Shown here piece by piece: positions 7,908-14,701 of a DNA stretch of 64,000 bases. Each line of letters starts with the position of its first letter. Position 1 is the stretch's first letter. The notes beneath the pieces were generated by a model that was not told the DNA's origin, did not search any database, and saw only the letters and a list, made by a program, of their open reading frames with translations. This stretch comes from Candidatus Gastranaerophilales bacterium (lineage in GTDB: Bacteria > Cyanobacteriota > Vampirovibrionia > Gastranaerophilales > Gastranaerophilaceae), in NCBI GenBank assembly GCA_944324385.1, contig CALUWD010000001.1, positions 1 to 64,000 of the forward strand. The letters are read 5' to 3'. The position numbers and the translations under genes were made by a program.

Positions 7908-8719
7908 CTCCTTTTATATGGTTCGACCAAAAATAATTTAGGGTATTTTTTAACGTAATCGTCAAGATTTGAGTAAAATGCTTCAAAATCAAGGCTGACG
8001 CCATCTTTCAGTGGGGTCAGTTGAATATCATATGCGTTGTAAATCGAGCTTGTCAGGATTCTTGCAATTGAGTCACTGCCCTTTTGCCATGGGCTTTCTT
8101 GTGCTATTAACCAGTGAATTGTTGCGCATGATTTGTTTATTTGCTCAAGGGATGGGTTTTTAAACCTACGCAAATGCTCGTATTCTTTTTTTGCAAGATC
8201 AAGATTGGAAATCTGCCATGCATGACAATTTTTATATGTTCCATAGCTAATATGTGTTAAATAGCTTGATTCTTTTTCTATCTTGCATGTATTTGCATCT
8301 AGATATTTTGAATTAGGTTCTGTTAGTGATATTTTTTTGTGCTTATGCTTTAACAACTTGTCGTATTTGTTTTTATATTCAATTCCGCGATATCCAGGTG
8401 CGCCGATGACGAATGTTCCAGGGTGCGGCCTTTTTTTGCCGTATACTCCGGCAATATTTATTTCCCCTATTCTATTTTCTATTTTAGATATTATGTTGTT
8501 GAAGGGACTGTCTGAAACGATTAGTTCAGTGATATTTTCATAAAGCTCATACATTTCTTTTGCCCATTTTTTATTTTTGCCATATGTTTCCATATTTACA
8601 AAAAAGAGGTTTTCTTGTATGAATTCGTCTGTTAGCTTGTTATCTTTTTTGTGTGGTTTGAAGCCCTTAAAATTATTGTTATTTTTATATGTTATCAAGT
8701 TTGTGTGTCTGATTTTCAT
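7904..8719 (-). CDS. Uncharacterised protein with an N-terminal NxFKG-type segment
   Basis: 271 residues, not recognised. The N-terminus (about 1-20) is basic and asparagine-rich and ends NNFKGFKP, an N-x-FKG style that I associate, from memory only, with proteins of gut Melainabacteria. The middle contains conserved-looking glycine and proline turns (KKRPHPGTFVIGAPGYRG). The C-terminal part has a compact block, IHWLIAQESPWQKGSDSIA (about 208-226), that looks like an enzyme core with His, Glu and Trp. I cannot place it in a family. It is monocistronic and convergent with the preceding gene. A TTATAC hexamer lies about 4 bases before the ATG on this strand. Confidence 0.65.
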   Translation of the reverse strand: MKIRHTNLITYKNNNNFKGFKPHKKDNKLTDEFIQENLFFVNMETYGKNKKWAKEMYELYENITELIVSDSPFNNIISKIENRIGEINIAGVYGKKRPHPGTFVIGAPGYRGIEYKNKYDKLLKHKHKKISLTEPNSKYLDANTCKIEKESSYLTHISYGTYKNCHAWQISNLDLAKKEYEHLRRFKNPSLEQINKSCATIHWLIAQESPWQKGSDSIARILTSSIYNAYDIQLTPLKDGVSLDFEAFYSNLDDYVKKYPKLFLVEPYKRS

Positions 8720-8748
8720 ATTTGTATAAATAAAGTGAAAAAAAATTT

Positions 8749-8776
8749 TTGCGTTAAAAAATGTTTGTTGTATAAT
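8749..8776 (+). promoter_or_regulatory. Promoter for the tRNA-Pro region
   Basis: TTGCGT at 8749-8754 and TATAAT at 8771-8776, spaced by 16 bases. Transcription from here would run through both tRNA-Pro genes and their flanking repeats. It is the only good sigma-70-type promoter I see upstream of the tRNA cluster. Confidence 0.6.
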
Positions 8777-8801
8777 AGTTTTGTTGAGATTTTATCTTGA
8801 T

Positions 8802-8833
8802 AATTTAATACTTTAATTTCGGGACGTAGCGCA
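8802..8833 (+). repeat. 32-bp direct repeat, copy 1: tRNA-Pro leader plus first 14 tRNA bases
   Basis: This stretch is identical to 9054-9085. It comprises an 18-bp A/T-rich leader followed by CGGGACGTAGCGCA, the first 14 bases of tRNA-Pro(TGG). Between the two copies lie 220 bases made of elements A1 and B. The layout resembles a target duplication created when material entered the 5' end of the tRNA gene. Confidence 0.85.
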
Positions 8834-8964
8834 CCCGAGCAAAGCGAATTTTAGTGCGACAGCACTTAATGAGCAAAGCGAGGGCTTAGGTGTGTGAAGT
8901 CCGAAGACAGCGAAGCGGTCAGCTTCGGTGACAAGGACGTAAGCCGTACCACAATTGAAAATTT
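8820..8964 (+). repeat. tRNA-associated repeat element A, copy 1
   Basis: About 145 bp, repeated at 9171-9314 with 3 substitutions and one 1-base indel. It begins with a 14-base copy of the 5' end of the tRNA downstream (CGGGACG here, matching tRNA-Pro TGG). The body contains two short hairpins (AGTGC-gaca-GCACT and CGAAGC-ggtca-GCTTCG) and the phrase GAGCAAAGCGA twice. No credible coding frame. It is neither a tRNA nor a known insertion sequence. Confidence 0.85.
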
Positions 8965-8977
8965 AATACCATGTTAT

Positions 8978-9053
8978 CGGGACGTAGCGCACGTTTTGCG
9001 CAAAGCGCAAAACAAAAAGATTCAAAAAACCAAGCTGCGCTCGAGTGATTGAC
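8978..9053 (+). repeat. tRNA-associated element B with hairpin and inverted D-arm copy
   Basis: It starts with the same 14-base tRNA-Pro 5' end (8978-8991), continues with a perfect 9-bp hairpin GTTTTGCGC-aaa-GCGCAAAAC (8993-9013), and then holds ACCAAGCTGCGCT (9029-9041). That 13-mer is the exact reverse complement of bases 9080-9092 in the D-arm of the intact tRNA-Pro that follows. In a shared transcript the two would pair. Confidence 0.85.
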
Positions 9054-9071
9054 AATTTAATACTTTAATTT

Positions 9072-9145
9072 CGGGACGTAGCGCAGCTTGGTAGCGCACC
9101 TCGCTTGGGACGAGGGGGTCGCAGGTTCAAATCCTGTCGTCCCGA
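9072..9145 (+). tRNA. tRNA-Pro (anticodon TGG)
   Basis: It folds as a standard 74-base tRNA. The acceptor is CGGGACG/CGTCCCG with discriminator A, and the D stem is GCGC/GCGC. The anticodon stem CCTCG/CGAGG has loop CTTGGGA, giving anticodon TGG. The variable loop is GGGTC and the T arm GCAGG-TTCAAAT-CCTGT. CCA is not encoded. The first 14 bases are duplicated twice upstream. Confidence 0.96.
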
Positions 9146-9170
9146 TTTTTTAATTTGAATTTATAATTTT

Positions 9171-9314
9171 CGGGATGTAGCGCACCCGAGCAAAGCGAAT
9201 TTTAGTGCGACAGCACTTAATGAGCAAAGCGAGGGCTTAGGTGTGTGAAGTCCGAAGACAGCGAAGCGGTGAGCTTCGGTGGCAAGGACGTAACCGTACC
9301 ACAATTGAAAATTA
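9171..9314 (+). repeat. tRNA-associated repeat element A, copy 2
   Basis: This second copy of element A lies directly upstream of tRNA-Pro(CGG). Its first 14 bases are CGGGATGTAGCGCA, carrying the T found in tRNA-Pro(CGG) instead of the C of tRNA-Pro(TGG). Each copy therefore matches its own downstream tRNA, which indicates the 5' end was duplicated in place or kept the same by conversion. Confidence 0.85.
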
Positions 9315-9325
9315 AATAAAAATTT

Positions 9326-9399
9326 CGGGATGTAGCGCAGCTTGGTAGCGCACCGTGTTCGGGTCGCGGGGGTCGCAAGTTCGAATCTTGTCATCCCGA
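9326..9399 (+). tRNA. tRNA-Pro (anticodon CGG)
   Basis: A 74-base cloverleaf. The acceptor is CGGGATG/CATCCCG with discriminator A. The anticodon stem CCGTG/CGCGG has one G-T pair and loop TTCGGGT, giving anticodon CGG. The T arm is GCAAG-TTCGAAT-CTTGT. No encoded CCA. It ends 10 bases before the stop of convergent nadE; a short T run (9400-9405) follows. Confidence 0.95.
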
Positions 9400-9409
9400 T
9401 TTTTTGTGT

Positions 9410-11221
9410 CTAAAATTTTAACTTTGAGGTAATTGGTTGAATGTATTCTGCTCTTACAACAGAGCGTGCATCCACAATTGGCCCAGGTGGCATAATTGAC
9501 CATTTAAATTGTGCAAATTGAACCCTTTTTGCAAATTTCTCAAGCCATGCTTTTTTTTGCTCCAGAGTTATACTATGCCTTTTTTCATATAGAAATCTTT
9601 CTTTTAGCATTTGCTGAGCTGTTTGCTGTAAATTTTCAAGCCGCCAAATCACTTCATCCAAAAACTCATATGGCATAAGAGCTTCTTCTGCAAGCAAAGG
9701 TTTTCCAGTTTTAGGATTTATTGCTAATTCTGCCCCTGGGGGTTTTAGTAACACCGCTTCAGGTATTGCATTTTTAATAGGTGCATTTTTGTTCATCCAT
9801 CTTGCAAGGGCAAAAAGTTTTGTCTTTGTAATGTCGCAAATTGGCGCAAAGCCTCCTGACATATCGCCATTTATCGTGGCATAGCCCATATATAGTTCTG
9901 ATTTATCTGAAGTTGCAATAGGAATTGTTGATGAGAATTCATTTGAAATTCCCCATAGAATCATGGCTCTAGAGCGCGCTTGAATATTATCAAACGTAAG
10001 TGGCGCACTGTATCTGAATTCGCCCCATTTTTCTTGAATTTGCTCAAAAACGTTATCAAATGTGCGTTTTGAAGCATCGGTCATATCTTTTATAGGTATT
10101 TCAAAAAAGTTTATTCCTAAATTTTGTGCCAATTCCTTTGCATCATTTTTACTTTGTGTGCTTGTAATTTTAGATGGCATTGAAACGCCTACTACATTTT
10201 GTGCGCCCAGAGCGCAAGCAAGTAGATAAGCGCAGCATGATGAGTCTAGCCCTCCAGAAAGTCCTAAAACCGCTCTCTTAAAACCATTTTTATTGAAATA
10301 ATCTTTAATTGCGTTTGTTATTGTTAAATATGAACGCTCCATGTCCCAATCATAATCAAGAGTGAATTCTTTTTGGGAATTTAGGGTTTTTTCAACCCCT
10401 TTTGGTAGGGGTTCAATCCTGTTTATTTTTGATTTATAGGGCGTTACAACAAAATAATCTTCTTCAAATGATTTTGCCCTTGCAATGAGTTCTCCATTCT
10501 TATCATAAACTCTTGATGTGCCGCAAAAAGTAATACAATCTGTACTGCCTGTTTGGTTTACATATAAAATAGGTGTTGAGTATTTTTTTGCACAGTGTGA
10601 GAGCATATTGTTTAAAAGCTGTTCCTTTTTAGCGCGAGTGGGCGAGGCTGAAAGATTTATTATAAAATCAGGTTTTTGTTCCTCTACAAGGATTTTAACA
10701 GGGTCAAATTGATACATGGGTTTTTTAAAAAATGTATCATCATTCCAGTTTTCTTCGCAAATTACAACTCCGACTTTTTGATTATTAAATTCTATAATTC
10801 TGTTTTGAGAGTCAAAAGGTGCGCTTTCGAAATATCTTCCTTCGCTGAATTCAGAGTATACAGGCAATAGTGACTTTCTCATTATTTTTTCGATTTTGCA
10901 ATTTTTAATGTATGCAACTGAATTAAAATATTTTTTGCCTTTGTTTAAGTTGTTAAATTCGCAAAATCCAATAAGAACTGCAATATTACTGCACTGTTGT
11001 GCAAATTTTTCAAGATACTTAATGTTTTCCTCAACAATTAGCGGATAACGCTCTATTATATCGATTGGAGGATATCCTAATAAAAATAATTCAGGATACA
11101 CAACAAGATTTATATTGTCTTTTTTTGCACGTTCAAGAAATTCAAGCGCTTTATTGTAGTTATATTCAATGTCTGCAACTATAGGATTTAGCTGCGCCAA
11201 AAGTATATTATCGTTTTGCAT
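9410..11221 (-). CDS. nadE: Glutamine-hydrolysing NAD+ synthetase
   Basis: 603 residues in two domains. The N-terminal nitrilase-type glutaminase has the Glu44-Lys116-Cys155 triad (in YPELF, MRKSLLP and VICEENWND). The C-terminal ammonia ligase carries the ATP-pyrophosphatase loop SGGLDSS (322-328) and later SELYMGYATINGDMSGG and the KPPGAEL motif. It makes NAD+ from deamido-NAD+ with glutamine as nitrogen donor. It is a single-gene unit transcribed toward the tRNA-Pro cluster. Confidence 0.96.
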   Translation of the reverse strand: MQNDNILLAQLNPIVADIEYNYNKALEFLERAKKDNINLVVYPELFLLGYPPIDIIERYPLIVEENIKYLEKFAQQCSNIAVLIGFCEFNNLNKGKKYFNSVAYIKNCKIEKIMRKSLLPVYSEFSEGRYFESAPFDSQNRIIEFNNQKVGVVICEENWNDDTFFKKPMYQFDPVKILVEEQKPDFIINLSASPTRAKKEQLLNNMLSHCAKKYSTPILYVNQTGSTDCITFCGTSRVYDKNGELIARAKSFEEDYFVVTPYKSKINRIEPLPKGVEKTLNSQKEFTLDYDWDMERSYLTITNAIKDYFNKNGFKRAVLGLSGGLDSSCCAYLLACALGAQNVVGVSMPSKITSTQSKNDAKELAQNLGINFFEIPIKDMTDASKRTFDNVFEQIQEKWGEFRYSAPLTFDNIQARSRAMILWGISNEFSSTIPIATSDKSELYMGYATINGDMSGGFAPICDITKTKLFALARWMNKNAPIKNAIPEAVLLKPPGAELAINPKTGKPLLAEEALMPYEFLDEVIWRLENLQQTAQQMLKERFLYEKRHSITLEQKKAWLEKFAKRVQFAQFKWSIMPPGPIVDARSVVRAEYIQPITSKLKF

Positions 11222-11302
11222 AACCTGATGATACTACAAACTACCTTTGTGAACAATTAAATGTAAGAGATTTTGAGTTTTAATATAATATGGTGGTGTT
11301 GT

Positions 11303-11563
11303 ATGAAAAAATATTTAATTCTTTTGTTTTTCTTATTTGCTTTAAATCTTTCTGGATATTGCAGTAACGCTGCAACCGATGTAAAACCTGACGCAAATAA
11401 GCAGGAAAAAATGAATGAGAAACAAGAAGAAAGCATAACAGGTGCCGCAAAACCTGTAGAAAACTTTGAGTATAAGCCATGCAAGGGAGATGAAAAAACA
11501 AAAGCTTGTAAAATTGAAGATTTAATTAAAAAAGATGATAAAAACAAAGAAGAATTGCCATAA
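11303..11563 (+). CDS. Small exported protein, unknown function
   Basis: 86 residues from the ATG at 11303 (MKKYLILLFFLFALNLSGYCS). The first 21 residues form a signal peptide. The LSGYC tail is not a proper lipobox, so cleavage by signal peptidase I is more likely than lipidation. The mature part is very hydrophilic and rich in Lys, Glu and Asp, with two cysteines (KPCKGDEKTKACK) that could form a disulfide. A TATAAT at 11284-11289 sits 13 bases before the ATG and a weak GGTGG lies between. It precedes the prepilin-like gene by 46 bases. Function unknown. Confidence 0.7.
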   Translation: MKKYLILLFFLFALNLSGYCSNAATDVKPDANKQEKMNEKQEESITGAAKPVENFEYKPCKGDEKTKACKIEDLIKKDDKNKEELP

Positions 11564-11609
11564 TTAAATTGCTATATTATAATCAACATATAAATATGGA
11601 GATTGTAAA

Positions 11610-12275
11610 ATGAGAAATAAAAGAGGTTTTACACTTGCTGAGCTTATGATAGTTCTTACTATTTTAGGTGTTGTGGCTGCAATTTTAACTCCGCTTGCAT
11701 TTAATGCTGCGCCTGATGAGAATAAATTAAAATTCAAAAAAGCGTATTATACTCTGCAGCGTACCACTGATGCTGTTATGAACTCAGATAGTTATCCTGA
11801 GGGTGATATGAGCAAGGCGACAAATCCGGCAAAAACATTTTGTTATGCGTTTTCTGATATGCTAAATACAATGTATGACAATTGCGAAGGTACTCAAGCT
11901 CTGCAGGTTAACAGTGGTAGTGCTTTTACATATGATCCTTCTAATTCAACAACATCGCTTGATACTCTTGATAGTTATTGTACTGCAGGTCTAGTTAGTG
12001 ACCCAATTACAGGCGGTGCAAATAACTTACCTAAATTTATAACTCAAGACGGTATATTCTGGTGGGGCTTTGACTATGACTTTGATGCAGTAGGCACAAA
12101 AGTTAATAATATCAGAGTTGATTATAGTGTAATTTGCGTTGATGTTGATGGCGAAGGCGGCGAAAATGCTTTTGCATTTGGTGTTAGAAACGATGGTAAA
12201 GTTATAGTTGGAAATAGAGCACGCACTTGGTTAAAAGAAGGTGCTAATTCGGTTATACATACAGAAGATGAGTAG
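11610..12275 (+). CDS. Type IV prepilin-like protein
   Basis: 221 residues. The N-terminus is MRNKRGFTLAELMIVLTILG, a class III prepilin signal with cleavage after Gly6 by PilD-type prepilin peptidase, Phe at mature position 1, Glu at +5, and a hydrophobic assembly helix. The globular part contains four cysteines and many Asp/Asn and Thr/Ser residues, as in pseudopilins or minor pilins. No pilus assembly genes adjoin it, so the machinery must be elsewhere. It may be a major or minor pilin or a secretion pseudopilin. It ends 7 bases before mtnP. Confidence 0.9.
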   Translation: MRNKRGFTLAELMIVLTILGVVAAILTPLAFNAAPDENKLKFKKAYYTLQRTTDAVMNSDSYPEGDMSKATNPAKTFCYAFSDMLNTMYDNCEGTQALQVNSGSAFTYDPSNSTTSLDTLDSYCTAGLVSDPITGGANNLPKFITQDGIFWWGFDYDFDAVGTKVNNIRVDYSVICVDVDGEGGENAFAFGVRNDGKVIVGNRARTWLKEGANSVIHTEDE

Positions 12276-12282
12276 GTGAAAA

Positions 12283-13089
12283 ATGGAAGATATAAGAAAC
12301 TTAGCAACTATAGGTATTTTTGGCGGTTCAGGATTTTACAAATTTCTTGATGATATAAAAGAGTATACAATTGAAACACCTTATGGGCTTACAAGCGACA
12401 ACATTGCAATTGGTTCTGTAGCAGGAAAAAAGGTTGCGTTCATGCCTCGTCATGGAAGAAATCATCATCTCGTACCACATAAGGTAAATTACAGGGCTAA
12501 TGTTTGGGCCATGAAATATATTGGTTGTAAAAAAGTTATTTCTCCTTGTGCTGCAGGCAGTTTGCAAAAACATGTAAAACCTGGAGATATTGTATTTTGC
12601 GATCAATTTGTAGATTGGACCAAGGGCAAAAGAGAAGATACATTTTTTGAAGGGCCAATTGTAACGCATGTGAGCGCTGCTGATCCATATTGTCCATATA
12701 TGCGTGAAATTGCAATAAAAAGCGCTGAAAATTTAAATTTAAGTATTCATAAGACAGGTACTGTTGTTGTAATAAACGGCCCAAGATTTTCTACAAAAGC
12801 TGAAAGTAAGTTCTTCACTTCTCAAGGGTGGGAAGTAATTAACATGACGCAGTATCCTGAAGCATATCTGGTTAAAGAAATGGATATGTGCCCACTAAAT
12901 ATTTCGCTTATAACTGATTATGATGCAGGGCTTGTGGGTGATTGTGAACCTGTTTCACATGGTGCTGTTATGGAAGTTTTTAAAAACAATATTGCAAATT
13001 TAGAAAAATTACTAAGAGAAATTATTAAAAATGTGGATGAAAATCGACTTTGCAAGTGTAATACTACAAAAGAAGATTCACGTTTTTAA
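12283..13089 (+). CDS. mtnP: S-methyl-5'-thioadenosine phosphorylase
   Basis: 268 residues. Family motifs in order: IGIFGGSGFYKF near the N-terminus, PRHGRNHHLVPHKVNYRAN, a central NGPRFSTKAES, NMTQYPEAYL, and SLITDYDAG near the C-terminus. It splits methylthioadenosine with phosphate into adenine and methylthioribose-1-phosphate, consistent with speE at 47720 as a source of methylthioadenosine. The MTQYPEA wording favours MTAP over purine nucleoside phosphorylase. It lies between the prepilin-like gene and yggT (11-base gap) and may be co-transcribed with both. Confidence 0.93.
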   Translation: MEDIRNLATIGIFGGSGFYKFLDDIKEYTIETPYGLTSDNIAIGSVAGKKVAFMPRHGRNHHLVPHKVNYRANVWAMKYIGCKKVISPCAAGSLQKHVKPGDIVFCDQFVDWTKGKREDTFFEGPIVTHVSAADPYCPYMREIAIKSAENLNLSIHKTGTVVVINGPRFSTKAESKFFTSQGWEVINMTQYPEAYLVKEMDMCPLNISLITDYDAGLVGDCEPVSHGAVMEVFKNNIANLEKLLREIIKNVDENRLCKCNTTKEDSRF

Positions 13090-13100
13090 GGAGCTCTAAA

Positions 13101-13367
13101 ATGGGTATTTCGGTAGCAATTTACAGGTTATTTGACTTAATAATGCTTTTAATGCTTATTAAGATATTCTTGACTTGGTTACCTAATATTAATTGGTACA
13201 ATCAGCCTTTTAAGTTCATGAATGAATTTACTGAAATATTTTTTGCACCTTTTAGAAGAATTTTGCCGCCTTTTGGCATGCTTGACTTATCGCCTATTAT
13301 AGCTTTTATAGTACTTAGGATGGTTCAGATTGCCGTATTTAAAATTCTTGCCTCGGCTGGACTATAA
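13101..13367 (+). CDS. YggT family membrane protein
   Basis: 88 residues with two hydrophobic segments: IYRLFDLIMLLMLIKIFLTW near the N-terminus and IIAFIVLRMVQIAVFKIL at the C-terminus. Between them is the family motif region FTEIFFAPFRRILPPFG-x-LDLSP. YggT proteins are small inner-membrane proteins, widespread in cyanobacteria and others, of unclear molecular role. AAGGAG lies 10 bases before the ATG. Confidence 0.92.
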   Translation: MGISVAIYRLFDLIMLLMLIKIFLTWLPNINWYNQPFKFMNEFTEIFFAPFRRILPPFGMLDLSPIIAFIVLRMVQIAVFKILASAGL

Positions 13368-13432
13368 AATACTTGCATGCATGCTATGTGTATGGTAAAA
13401 ATATATTGTTGAATTAAAAACTTAATATATTT

Positions 13433-13528
13433 GCCCTGGTAGCTCAGCTGCCAAGAAAGCATTTGGCTTTCGATAAATATAGCAACTGTTGCTCTATCCA
13501 GCGGCGTAATGAAAATTAAATAATCTGT
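13433..13528 (+). repeat. 5' partial copy of tRNA-Arg, hairpins and inverted D-arm
   Basis: 13433-13450 is an exact copy of the first 18 bases of tRNA-Arg (GCCCTGGTAGCTCAGCTG). It is followed by small hairpins (GCCAA/TTGGC; AGCAA-ctg-TTGCT) and then GTTGCTCTATCCAGC at 13488-13502, the exact reverse complement of 13543-13557 in the D-arm of the intact tRNA. The plan is the same as that of element B beside tRNA-Pro, but the spacer sequences differ. Confidence 0.88.
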
Positions 13529-13602
13529 GCCCTGGTAGCTCAGCTGGATAGAGCAACTGCCTTCTAAGCAGTAGGTCATGCGTTCGAATCGCATCCAGGG
13601 TA
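13529..13602 (+). tRNA. tRNA-Arg (anticodon TCT)
   Basis: A 74-base cloverleaf. The acceptor is GCCCTGG/CCAGGGT, with a terminal G-T pair, and discriminator A. The D arm is GCTC-AGCTGGATA-GAGC. The anticodon stem ACTGC/GCAGT has loop CTTCTAA, giving TCT. The variable loop is AGGTC and the T arm ATGCG-TTCGAAT-CGCAT. No encoded CCA. It is flanked by partial copies of itself on both sides. Confidence 0.95.
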
Positions 13603-13610
13603 GATAATTA

Positions 13611-13632
13611 GAGAGCAGAAGCTCTCTTTTTT
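13611..13632 (+). terminator. Intrinsic terminator after tRNA-Arg
   Basis: GAGAGC-agaa-GCTCTC followed by six or more T. It is a textbook rho-independent terminator and is duplicated at 13753-13774. Confidence 0.9.
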
Positions 13633-13636
13633 AATG

Positions 13637-13778
13637 CTTTTCCCTGAGCGATTCGCCCGCTGTTGTCTTTGACAACCTCCATTGAAAACTTGCCCATTGG
13701 GGCAACTTTTCAACAGAGTCCTTGTTCGAATCGCATCCAGGGTAGATAATTAGAGAGCATAAGCTCTCTTTTTTAATG
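13637..13778 (+). repeat. Inverted tRNA 3' piece, hairpins, then direct copy of tRNA-Arg 3' end plus terminator
   Basis: 13642-13655 (CCCTGAGCGATTCG) is an imperfect inverted copy of the tRNA 3' part. Two hairpins follow: GTTGTC-ttt-GACAAC (13662-13676) and a long one with outer TTGAAAA/TTTTCAA and inner TTGCCC/GGGCAA (13682-13713). 13724-13778 then repeats 13582-13636 (T loop, acceptor and terminator) with one mismatch in 55 bases. No coding frame. Confidence 0.88.
13753..13774 (+). terminator. Duplicated tRNA-Arg terminator
   Basis: GAGAGC-ataa-GCTCTC plus a T run, a copy of the terminator at 13611 with one changed loop base. The 195 bases from here to the regulator at 13970 are very A/T-rich and hold two ATTTACAT copies (13932 and 13948) but no gene. 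Confidence 0.85.
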
Positions 13779-13969
13779 TTTGTATTTGCATATTACCCAT
13801 GGCCTAGTTAAAATTATTAAGTTATGTAAAGTATCAAATATGTTGATAAATGTGATTTTTACACTATATTGTAAATTAAATTTATAATTTTTTCTTCAAA
13901 TTAGGCAAATAATTTTATATACAAACTTTATTTACATATAAGTATTATTTACATGAACAAGGTATTTAT

Positions 13970-14695
13970 ATGATAACATCAGCTCAAAAAGTTTCAAGAA
14001 TCAAAGGAATAAGCGAAAAGAAGACAATTTTCCTTGTGGACAATAATGTAATAAGTCGTGCAAGATTAAGAAATTCAATCAGACTTTCAAATAAATATAT
14101 GATTATAGGTGAATCTGAATACGATAATTACTTTGATAAAATATCGTTATTCAATCCTAATGTTTTAATTTTTTCTTCATGTTCCGACATTATAAAGAAT
14201 AGCGTGCATCTGGAAAGAGTAAAAAGAGATTTTCCTTTAATTAAGTTGATAATTATCGCAAAAGAAATTGATGAAAATGAATTTTTGCACGCTGTAAATG
14301 CTGGTGTCGCTGGTTATTTTTCTATTAATACAGAACCTGATGAGCTTGTCCAATTAATTGATGATGCCATAGTTCTTGGCGCGGCTTTTGATAGGACACT
14401 TTCTAAATTTGTTTTTAGATTACTGTGTACTCTTGGTGATAAGCTAAAACCGTGTCATTTTGATAAATCTCCCGATGAGCAGTTTAATTTAACACATCGT
14501 GAACTTGAGGTTGCCTCTGTAATGTCAGAATCTTCTCAGTACAAGGATGTTGCTAAGAAATTGCATATCTCAAATGATACTGTTAAAATGCACATGTCGC
14601 ATATTTATAAAAAATTGGGTGTATCAACAAAGCATGAGGCTATTTTAAAGTTGCAGAGCAAGATTTTAGAATTTAAGTTAAGTTCTACATTTTAA
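13970..14695 (+). CDS. LuxR-type regulator with a degenerate receiver domain
   Basis: 241 residues. Residues about 18-135 fold like a response-regulator receiver (IFLVDNNVISR at the start, PNVLIF at beta-3, AGVAGYFSIN later). The phospho-acceptor position after PNVLIF is Ser69 rather than Asp, and the conserved Lys of the GY-x-x-K motif is missing. Residues about 172-230 are a LuxR/FixJ helix-turn-helix (LTHRELEVASVMSE, YKDVAKKLHISNDTVKMHMSHIYKKLGV). It is likely a phosphorylation-independent transcription factor. It precedes the GT11 gene by 21 bases, but that gene has its own -10, so a shared operon is uncertain. Confidence 0.88.
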   Translation: MITSAQKVSRIKGISEKKTIFLVDNNVISRARLRNSIRLSNKYMIIGESEYDNYFDKISLFNPNVLIFSSCSDIIKNSVHLERVKRDFPLIKLIIIAKEIDENEFLHAVNAGVAGYFSINTEPDELVQLIDDAIVLGAAFDRTLSKFVFRLLCTLGDKLKPCHFDKSPDEQFNLTHRELEVASVMSESSQYKDVAKKLHISNDTVKMHMSHIYKKLGVSTKHEAILKLQSKILEFKLSSTF

Positions 14696-14701
14696 CTTTT
14701 A

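Noticed and set aside
9161-9394. Reverse-strand open frame of 77 codons over tRNA-Pro(CGG) and element A
   Set aside because: It is the antisense of a tRNA and repeat element (begins MTRFELATPATRTR), a common false gene created by tRNA sequence.
9312-9503. Reverse-strand open frame of 63 codons over the nadE 3' end and tRNA-Pro(CGG)
   Set aside because: It overlaps nadE in another frame and reads through a tRNA; no ribosome-binding site.
13433-13450. A second tRNA-Arg gene
   Set aside because: Only 18 bases of the 5' end are present; no cloverleaf forms.
13325-13594. Reverse-strand open frame of 89 codons over tRNA-Arg
   Set aside because: It is the antisense of tRNA-Arg and its 5' partial copy, not a protein gene.
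13779-13969. Replication origin or DnaA-box cluster in A/T-rich DNA
   Set aside because: No TTATCCACA-like boxes and no dnaA/dnaN nearby; it looks like a promoter region only.
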